Assembly (NCBI GenBank): GCA_012064385.1
Contig: QRDG01000529.1
Coordinates: 1,729,971 to 1,793,970 of the forward strand
DNA: 64,000 bases
Source of the DNA: Puccinellia tenuiflora
Taxonomy: Eukaryota > Streptophyta > Magnoliopsida > Poales > Poaceae
Direction of reading: 5' to 3'
Shown: positions 48,561-58,600 of the stretch, in pieces
How positions within the stretch are numbered: the stretch's first letter is position 1
Layout of the letters: each line of letters starts with the position of its first letter
The notes under the pieces: model-generated
Told to the model about the DNA's origin: nothing
Seen by the model: the letters and a program-made list of their open reading frames with translations, nothing else
Databases searched by the model: none
Program-made: the position numbers and the translations under genes

Positions 48561-49155
48561 CTCTTTTTAGATAAAACGCAATAGATTGCCCGACTTTAAA
48601 TTAATAAAGCCCCAAAGTTTTACAACAACAGTTACAGGATGCTAAATGATCAGCTTACAGGCAGCGAACAACAAGCAAACAAAGAGTACACAAAAAGCAC
48701 AGCTTGAGCTTCGATGCCAACGTCCGTCGACAAGGTCAGCGCAAAGAAGATGAACGATGTGAAGCAATCCACGTCACCGAAGAAAGATCCCGCCTTCGTC
48801 AACCCCCTACTTGTCATCGTCGTAATGCCTTTCGCCCCCACCTTCGAAGAAGACCCTTGTCTTCTCGCCCCTACGACCACATATCCTTTCTCTCTTACAG
48901 CCAACCACCAACTGAGCCAAGGCAGAGAGCTAAGACGGAGAAGACGTCGGGGAGGCGAAGTAAGGTGGCGCCGAGCCCTAAATTTAGGGGTAGGGGTGTG
49001 GAGCGACGCGCTAGAAACGAGCGGCTATCCGCGGACCCTTGAGGAAAGTCCGAGGAGGAAATTCAAATATGGCGGTGCAGCAGCGGGAGCGTCGCCGACC
49101 GCGGGATGGACTGTCAGAAAATGGATCGTGCTTACGGGTGACCGTAATCTAGCGG
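48561..49155 (-). mobile_element. LINE 3' tail-like sequence, minus strand
   Basis: On the minus strand the end reads GGGGCTTTATTAATTTAAAG and then TTGCGTTTTATCTAAAAA, a pattern typical of plant L1 3' ends. The upstream part is GC-rich UTR-like sequence without a coding frame of known type. Confidence 0.45.
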
Positions 49156-49161
49156 TCCCTT

Positions 49162-49270
49162 TTTTTTTTGAGAAAAGACACCCGAAGGCATCTTATATCT
49201 TATATTGATCAAGAAAAACACCTCGTACAGAAAAGTTACAACTCGACGTAACACGACCAGCACAAAATAA
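49162..49270 (-). mobile_element. Short LINE 3' end, minus strand
   Basis: A plus-strand run of ten or so T followed by GAGAAAAGACACCC resembles the polyA end of an L1-type insertion. About 100 bp of 3' UTR-like sequence follows. It lies upstream of the NLP start. Confidence 0.4.
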
Positions 49271-49560
49271 AAATATAATGAAACTCAAACTTGTCGATCG
49301 CCGGCTGTCGGAACTTGAAAAATACGCTGAAGAAGCAACAAAAGGTTGGGCCACCTGGCAGTCCCGTTTTGATGAACCGTCTCCGTTTGGTGGTCGACAT
49401 GTCAGATTATTTTATGTGCATTATTATGTTATTGTACATGTGGTGCGTAAGAAATAAACAAGAGCGGGCATTGAACTAGCAGTACTAGTAAACTCAGTCA
49501 CGCCGAAACACAAAGAAGCACATAGCGCGTTGCGAGTGGCCTGACTCTCTCCTCCTTCCC

Positions 49561-49569
49561 GTTTTATAC
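49561..49569 (+). promoter_or_regulatory. Weak TATA-like box upstream of NLP
   Basis: GTTTTATAC lies about 70 bp before the NLP ATG. It is the only AT-rich core in a GC-rich 100-bp leader. The call is tentative, since the position relative to the real transcription start is unknown. Confidence 0.25.
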
Positions 49570-49634
49570 GAGTCGGCCACCTCGCCCGCTCTCCACCTCC
49601 TCCACCCCCTTTGCCGCGACGCGCGATCCGGCCA

Positions 49635-52600
49635 ATGGACCTCGACTCCTCCTCCGGCGATGCGTGGCTGCTCGACGCCCTGGGCACCTCGCCCCTCTTC
49701 GCGGCCGCGTCCCCGCCGCCGTGGCCGTTCGGGGACCAGCATTCCCCGTCGCCGATGGATACGGCTACGGCCGCCACGGACGAAGCCCCGAGCACGCACT
49801 CCGGTGAGCTCTCGGACCCAACCAGTATTCTTCTTGTTCGTATCTCTACTTTTCCGTCGTGCTGTACAGCGCGATTCGCACTAGGTTGTTCTGATCGCGA
49901 CGCGCGCGTTCTTTCGTTTAGCGAAAAACTTAATCGCGCCTTGTTGTTTCGGTTGATTTCCAACAAGGCAAACCTTTTTCGTTGACTTTGCGTGCTGCAG
50001 CAGTGTGGGTGGCGTTCGATGTTTTCTATGCGCTTGAGGTCAGTCGAATTGGTGGGTTGCTCACTGGATTCCACTACGAGGCATCATGGATTGGAGGGCT
50101 TATTTAGTTTTTTTTTTTTTTTTTTACAGCAGGGCTTATTTAGTTTTAAATTGCGAGATTAGCCACCAGTTGCCACTAGATTATAGTATACGGTGGGTTC
50201 CGATGCCGCCGTCTTTTGTGTGCACTGTGCAGTAGGACGTGCGTCTCTTTGCTTTCTTACCAAGTGGTCTAGATATAGGAGATAATCTTAGATGAAGTGC
50301 ATTTCAGCATTTGGTTGCTTGCAACAAGGCCTCAAGGAGGCACTGAGCTCTTAATTTAGCATTAAAGAAGTCTTGTTGAAGTGTCACAAAAATTTCAGAT
50401 CCAAACTAAATCAACTATTCAAGAAACTAAATGGACAAATTCCATGAAACTATTCACTTATTTTGTCTTTCTATTAAGCTGTAGATCGAATTTGGATATG
50501 AATTTTTGTGGCAAGATAGGCATATTATCTTTATACAATGATTTTTTTCGGTATCCATCCTGAATTTAAATATACTCTCATTCCTTAGTCTTGGCCATTG
50601 AACGACCCATCACACTTTGATTTATAAGGGCCCTTGAGAATCTCTAGAGTATCCCAAAGCCTTTCTTATATCTTCATGAATCCACTGGATCAAACCACAT
50701 TCAAATTCATGACACGTTCATAGGTAATGAAAGTCACCTCTCATTGCCCTTGAGGGTGCACACAAGTTTACTTTTTTTCGTCTTTTTTGTTTTCTTTTGG
50801 TTTATGAATGGCTGTGTGCATCTTAGTTCAAGAGACGCTCGAACCTTTTGAGTAATAAAGCCCTTTTTTAAAAAAAAAACTAATTATTACAGTGTTCAAC
50901 AAGTCTCACATACCCCATCCACCACTCAAAAAAAGTACAGAAATGCAACGAGCCATGACACAATCAAAACAATATTTACGGAGCATGTTGCTAAATCTTT
51001 ATCCATGGTGGGACATAATGCCCCTACTGCAAAATGCTGGCGGAGCTTCGCTCCCTAGGTTGCCGACGTGCAGCCAGGGCGATTAGGTTTCCGTCGAGAG
51101 GATCCACCGCTGTTGCCTCACTATCATCGTGGGCTGCCTCTCTTCTTGCCCCCGACGACGACGGGTACTCTCTATCCTCGTTGGCATCTCTCCTCTGGAG
51201 GCGTGGCAACGCTAATGTGGGGCCACCGATCCAAGGAGGCGTGGTGCTTTCCGATCATGGGGCGATTTGCTTATAAGGATTCAATGGTGGTTGGTAAGAT
51301 CACGATAGTTTGGTGACTTCGGCAAATGGTGGCAACGGTAGACATTTGGAAGACATGATCCGCTAGGTGGATTGAGGAGCATGGGGATAGTAATCAAGCG
51401 CACTTGGCAGATCAAGACACAACATGCTGGTCTGGATCTGTCATTGTTGGTGAAAACTTAGGTCTGGCTATCTGGACCCGATTACGACGATGTTCTGCGG
51501 TGTTGCCTTCCCTTCTTTATGGCATTGTTGTAGTACACTGATACATGTTGCCCGGATGAAGATCCAGGACTTGGCCTTATTGGTGGAATGACGATGGCGA
51601 TGCGAGTCGTGTTCCTGTTTGGAGGTGTCGAGTTGAAGACTAGACTCCTCTACACCTCTCCGTTGAGTAGTTGCTGTCTGGATGATCTCTTGGAGGCCTT
51701 CGATGCTCGGTTATGGCTTGTATTGTGTTTGACAACCTGTCATGTGTGTACTTCTCTTCTCTTAGCCGATACTGCGTGCATGTCCTTAGTTGGTGCAGAG
51801 GCCGGGAGTAATGAAGCTTCCATTTTCCAAAAATATAAACGCCTCAGTCCCTTAGTAACTTGCTCCAATTTGGTGTTGCCCATCATGTGTTCCTGATGTT
51901 CTAGATCCCAGCTCGAAGTAGACCAAGATCAAAGCCAGCTAATAGGTAAGAACATAGCTTGCAAAGTGTCTGAAATCTTCTCTTCGACACCCAAAAAATT
52001 GTATGGATTGTTTTCCAAGGAATTCCTAGCAAAATATTGGGTTACATGGAAAACTTCCTTTGCACCTAGCATGTACTTCAGTCTCTTCAAGTTCATGAGG
52101 AGCATCGAAATGCCACTTAAGTCTTACGTTTTGTCGGGTATCTTCCTCGTGTGGGTTGTGAGGAGATGGTCATTTGAAACCTTTCTGGCTGCACAAACAT
52201 ATGCAGAACCCTACTACCCATTAGGGTTATGTCTCAGCGTCATTTTGGACTTTGCACATGAGTAAAGCGGGATATTAAGCCTCCCATACAGCCACCACAA
52301 GGTGCAGTGACGAAAATCCCAAGTAAGCCTCCATTGGAGAAAAAAGAAAGAAAACCAAGAGAAAAGGGAAGAAGAGAAAGTTGAAGGAAGAGTTTGAGAC
52401 CAAGCATCAGGTATTCCCCACAAGGTTGTAAAGTCCAGATCCACTACCTTGTCTCTTTCAAGCTATGGTTCCACCATCTTTGGTGAGATTGTTCCAATCC
52501 CTATCTTTTGTGTCCCAAATCTTGTTGTTGCATCCAAGATATTTGATATCTTGATGTATGAGATCATCTAGTGCTCTCTAGAGAAGAACTTATTGTATCC

Positions 52601-55600
52601 CACTTAATAGTGTAAGAAGATTTGGGTTGCTTCGGCCCGTGGGTTTTCCCTCAAGTTGACGGGTTTTCTAAAATGATTGGTGTCTTGTGTTGTTTTGCTA
52701 CAGATGTTCTAAGAATTCTCTCCCTAGGAGAGAAACTGTCACCCCTTGGGCGCGAGTTTCTCTCATGAGGACAAACACGGTCTTCCCCTGAGTGTGAGCT
52801 GAGAAGTGTGTTGTCTACTCCATATATGTTTGATGCATATGTTTCCTTCCAAGACGAGAACCGATCCATGAGTTAGTATACAGGTGGTGTTGAAGTTACT
52901 TCTTATTCCACATCGTATTTTTTAGATCACGTTAAGAGTGTGCTAATCTCCATTAGCGGTAATCGGTGCGCCTGGTTTTCGAAACAGAGTGATATCAGAG
53001 CTCAAGGTTGCTACTTGCAATGGCTTTGGAAGAAGGCGCCACCAAAAGGCATGTTAAAACTTGATTATTCCAGTTTCTCATTATGGAAACCCGTGATGGA
53101 AGAAATCCTTTATTGTAAGGATTTGTATGAGCTAGTTGTGAGAGCACATACCAACCGGTGTCACGGAAGAATATTGGAGAGTGAAGCGAAAGGCAGTAAA
53201 TCAACCACTATATATTCCACCATGTTCTTACAACAACAACAACAAAGCCTTTTAGTCCCAAACAAGTTGGGGTAGGCTAGAGTTGAAACCCATAAGATCT
53301 CGAAACCAAGTTATGGTTCTGGCACGTGGATAGCTAACTTCCACGCACCCCTGTCCATGGCTAGTTCTTTAGTGATGTTCCAATCCTTCAGGTCTCTCTT
53401 AACGGACTCATCCCATGTTAAGTTTGGTCTACCACGACCCCTCTTAATATTTTCAGCCCGCTTTATCCTTCCAATATGCACCGCCGCTTCTAGAGGCCTA
53501 CGTTGTATATGTCCAAACCATCTTAGACGGTGTTGGACAAGCTTCTCTTTAATCGGTGCTACGCCAACTCTTTCACGTATATCATCATTCCGAACCCGAT
53601 CCTTTCTTGTGTGGCCACATATCCATCTCAACATGCGCATCTCTGCTACACCTAGTTTTTGGATATGTCGCCTCTTGGTTGGCCAACATTCTGCGCCATA
53701 CAAGATCGCAGGACGGATCGCCGTCCTATAGAACCTGCCTTTTAGCTTTTGTGGCACTCTTCTGTCACAGAGGACGCCAGAAGCTTGGCGCCACTTCATC
53801 CAACCAGCCTTGATCCGATGACTCACATCTTCATCAATATCACCATCCTTCTGCAACATAGATCCTAAATATCGAAAGGTGTCTTTCTCAGGTACCACCT
53901 GCCCATCAAGACTAACCTCTTCCTCCTCCTCCTCCTGCCTAGTAGTACTAAAACTGCACCTCATGTACTCAGTTTTAGTTCTACTAAGCCTAAGCCTTTC
54001 GATTCCAGAGTCCGCCTCCACAACTCTAACTTCCTATTAACCCCCGCCCGGCTATCATCGACTAGCACCACATCATCCGCAAAGAGCATACACCATGGGA
54101 TATCTCCTTGTATATCCATTGTGACCTCATCCATCACCAAAGTAAAAAGATAAGGGCTCAAAGCTGAACCTTGGTGCAGTCATATTTTAATTGGAAAGTC
54201 ATCGGTGTCGCCATCACTTGTTCGAACACTTGTCACAACATTATCGTACATATCCTTAATGAGGGTGATGTACTTTGTTGGGACTTTGTGTTTCTCCAAG
54301 GCCCACCACATGACATTCCGTGGTATCCTATCATAGGCCTTCTCCAAGTCAATGAACACCATATGGAGATCCTTCTTCTGCTCCCTGTATCTCTCCATAA
54401 GTTGTCGTACCAAGAAGATGGCTTCCATGGTAGACCTTCCAGGCATGAAACCAAATTGATTTTTGGTCACGCTTGTCAATCTTCTTAAGCGATGCTCAAT
54501 GACTCTCTCCCATAGCTTCATTGTATGGCTCATCAGCTTGATTCCACGGTAATTAGTGCAACTTTGAACATCTCCCTTGTTCTTGAAGATTGGCACTAAC
54601 GTACTCCGTCTCCATTCTTCGGGCATCTTGTTTGCCCGAAAAATGAGGTTGAAAAGCTTAGTTAGCCATACTATCGCTATGTCTCCGAGGCCTCTCCATA
54701 CTTCAATGGGAATACCATCAGGGCCCATCGCCTTGCCTCCTTTCATCCTCTTCAATGCCTCCCTCACCTCAGACTCCTGGATACGTCGGACAAAACGTCT
54801 ACTGGTATCATCAAAGGAGTCGTCTAGCTGGAAGGTAGAGCTCTCCTTCTCTCCATTGAAGAGGTTGTCGAAATACTCTCGCCATCTACGCTTGATCTCT
54901 TCTCGTCTGTCTTCCACCATGTTCTTAATGAAACAAATTTGTGTGAGATATGGCAGAAGTTGGATTCAATGTATGAGAGGAAGACAACTATGAATGTGGC
55001 TTCGGTAGTCAAAAGACTTTCAAACCTTGAGTACCGGGCAACATTGTGATTGAACACTTCACTATTTTCCAGTGCCATATAAATCAACTATTGGCCATGA
55101 AGATCAAATTTGAGGACGAGGTGCAAGCATTGTTGTCGTTGAGTTCCATGCCTGATAGTTGGAACACCCTTGTTGTGTCAGTTAGCAATTAAGCTCCAGA
55201 TTGGAAGCTGACCTTGGATATGTTGAAGAATAGAATGCTGAATGAAAAAGGCAGAAAGAAGGAAAAGGGCAATGCCTCTTCTTCTAATGTGAATATGGAT
55301 GAATCCCATGGTAGGAATGAAAACCGTGGATGCAGCCAAGGCAGATTTCAGCAAGACAAAGAGAAATCTAGGAGAGATCAAAGTCAAAACAGAGAAAAGG
55401 AGTTGTTTGCTTTTAGTGTGGCCAACCAAATCAAATAAAGAGCGAATGTAGGAAATACAAAAGAGATCTTGCAAGGCGAGAATGGTGTCCCCATGACTAC
55501 AGAATGTGAGGAAGGTGCCCCCCCCCCCCCCCCCCCCCCCCGCAAGGTTCTCTCATAAGGACTGACACGGTCTCCCCCTTAGTGCGAGCTGAGAAGTGTG

Positions 55601-58600
55601 GTGTCCACTCCATATATGTTAAATGCATATGTTTCCTTCATGAACAACGGTCCATGAGTTAGTACACAAGTGGTGCTGAAGTTACTTCTTTTTTTTTTGA
55701 GAATCTGAAGTTACTTCTTATATACTGTATTTTCACATCGCGTTAAGAGTGTGCTAATCTCCATCGAGCGGTAATTGATACGCCTGGTTTTCGAAAGATA
55801 TTTTTCTTATTCCTACATATATAGAATTGTATATCGATGGATGTATACGTATATCATATGAAATATGGTACTCTTGTCCTAGATACGACATTACTATGTA
55901 CGAGTGCCACGGTTCTTCTAGTATACTCGAGCTTTGTTGTGGAGTAAAAGACTCGTGCATGCATAAGGAAAGAAATGCGATCACATGTTATTTCCTTAGT
56001 TCAGCATGATTCCCTTCCTAGACCGGATTGCATCAACTTGAAGTTCAAGGCAAGGAGCATATTTAAGGAACCCGGTGGCCATGGCGAAGACCAAGAACTA
56101 TTTAACCTACACAAGCAACAGACAATCCACGGAAGCAAGATAGGTCCGTAAGAAGCCATTATTCCATCATAAACCCTAGAACTTCTTCGTGTTCTTCGCT
56201 TCTTTCGAGTTTCGTCTACGATATTCTTGTGTCGTCGTACTCATCTATGCGAGTCTTGTGTCTGGTCAACACAAGTAATCCGTGCTTCGACACCATGTGT
56301 TTCCAAGAGACCCTAAGGTCAATTGTACATTGTTGTGGACTTAGATCCATAGTGGGATAACTACCCTAGACGGCGTGGGTACGGGGGATTGGGTAGACAT
56401 GGGTTGAGAATAGAGAATAACCAGGGATAGATTAGATTGATTGTTCTTGCTTGTCTCCAACGTGGATACATGTCATCCTTATATAATGGATGTTCACGCT
56501 CTTGACCTCTCCTAGTACGATTAGACCTAAACCTTTCCTTATACAATTGGACTCTTTCCTAATCCTATACTTTCCAATGGACTCTTACTATACTTATCTA
56601 TCGTGGACTCCTTCCACGCTTCTAGTCATGCCTTGATACAGTGGACCATGTCCATGACATACTTGTTCATGTATAATTGACCGCGAACCGGCAGTGGACT
56701 CTAGAAGGGTGTGCTCCAACTCCCACGTGCGAAGATCAAATCCCCAACCATGGTTAACTCTTTAACCACGAGAGGAATGTATACACATTTATGGATACAA
56801 TCATGGAAGGGGCCTAGCATATCCTTCCTGTTGTATGGAGGAGCAAATGTTATCTTCATTGGCCATGCCTCGGAGCATCTTCAGGACAAACCAGAAAAAA
56901 ATATTTTTCTAACTATTCCGTCAAGGAGTAGTATTCCGTTAAACATAGAACAAAGAGCAGGCCCTAATTTGACGTTCATAACTGGGTAGAGTCCTTCATG
57001 TAACCACAATCTTGTATCCTGTAAATATTATAATGAGTGAAAACATGCAGTAGGATGTCTTCTTACTGTTACCTCTTAAAAGAATGTTACAAAGCTGTGT
57101 TGTATTCTTTTGTGTAGGGAGATCTGAATCAACCAGTACAAAAGTAGAGAACATCAGTGGTAAATTCCAGGTTCATGTTTCCCTGGATGATGATTCTTCA
57201 GATAGCTCTTATTTCTTGAAGGAAAGGCTTACACTAGCTCTCAGGTACTTCAAGGAGTCCACTGATCAGCATCTGTTAGTTCAAGTATGGGCGCCCACTA
57301 AGAACGGAGATCGTTACATGCTGACTACTTCAGGACAACCTTTTGTGCTTGACCAACAGAGCATCAGACTTCTTCAGTACAGGGCTGTGTCAATAGGATT
57401 TGTGTTCCCTGTAGATGGGGATAATGTCCATGAATTGGGGCTACCAGGACGTGTATACAGGCAGCGAATACCTGAGTGGACACCCAATGTGCAGTATTAT
57501 AGCAGTACTGAGTATCGGCGGCTTAACCATGCCATAAATTACAATGTTCATGGTACTCTTGCTTTGCCTGTATTCGATCCCTCTGTGCAGTCATGCATTG
57601 CTGTTGTCGAACTTATAATGACATCCAAGAAGGTGAACTATGCAATTGAGGTTGATAAAGTCTGCAAAGCTCTTGAGGTGGGGTCACTTTAGCGTTGTAC
57701 AAACTTATATCTATACATATTTAGGACATCATATAGATGTTAAAAATACAATCTGTAATGAAGGCTGAACTATGGCATACTGTTTTCCATAACTTTCTTT
57801 TGTGTTAAGTTGTTCTTAAAAAAACAATCATGCTATCTGCAGGCAGTAAATCTTAAAAGCACTGAAATCGTGGAACATCCATACGCCCAGGTAATCATTA
57901 AATAACTGTCATTTGAGTGATATATTCCCGTATTTTATTTTGAGAGTATTATTTTCTGTTTTGTTCAGATATGTGATAGAGGCGGTCAAACTGCTCTAAT
58001 AGAGATACTGGAAATCTTGACTGTAGTCTGTGAAGAGTTCAAACTGCCTTTAGGTCAAACTTGGGTGCCTTGCAAACATCAGAGTTTACTGTCACAGGGT
58101 GGTGGTGTGAAGAAGAGTTGCTTGAGCTTTGATGGAAGTTGTATGGAGGAGGTATGCATCTCAACCAGTGATGTTGCCTTTCACGTTATTGATGCTTGCA
58201 TGTGGGGCTTCAGAGATGCATGTGTAGCTCACCACCTACAGAAGGCGCAAGGAGTTCCTGGAAAGGCATTCGTCTCACGCAGACCATGTTTTTCGAAAGA
58301 TGTCACTAGATTCTCAAAGACGGAGTATCCTCTTGTACACTATGCTCGCATGTTTGGATTAGCTGGGTGTTTTTCGATATGCTTGCAGAGTGCTTATACT
58401 GGAGATGATTATATATTAGAGTTTTTCCTGCCACCTGATTGCAGAGAAGATAAAGAACAGAAAGATCTTCTGGAGTCCATCATAGTTCTGTTGAGACAGC
58501 ATCTTCGTAGTTTACAGGTAGCCAGTGATGAAGGCTCGGATGAAGCTTATCTACAAGTTGATGATGTTACAGTACTTCCTAACGAAGAAACTAAGGATAC

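Larger units (their letters stand above)
52741..55797 (+). mobile_element. Degraded Ty1-copia retrotransposon in NLP intron 1
   Basis: Two diverged direct repeats enclose a primer-site-like TGATATCAGAGC (52991-53002) and scattered Gag pieces. These are LDYSSFSLWKPVMEEILYCK (about 53,060), IWQKLDSMYERKTTMNVASV (after the LINE), FEDEVQALL, MPDSWNTLVVSVSN and LTLDMLKNRMLNEKGRKKEK (about 55,211). A zinc knuckle at about 55,408-55,449 reads CF*CGQPNQIKSEC: it has a stop and an Asn where the His is expected. No protease, integrase or RT follows, so pol is lost. An RTE LINE interrupts the gag. Confidence 0.8.

Noticed and set aside
57084..57117. ATG at 57,084 as the NLP start
   Set aside because: It lies in the intron before a good acceptor. 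The residues MLQSCVVFFCVG do not look like an NLP start, and the exon at 49,635 fits in phase and in style.
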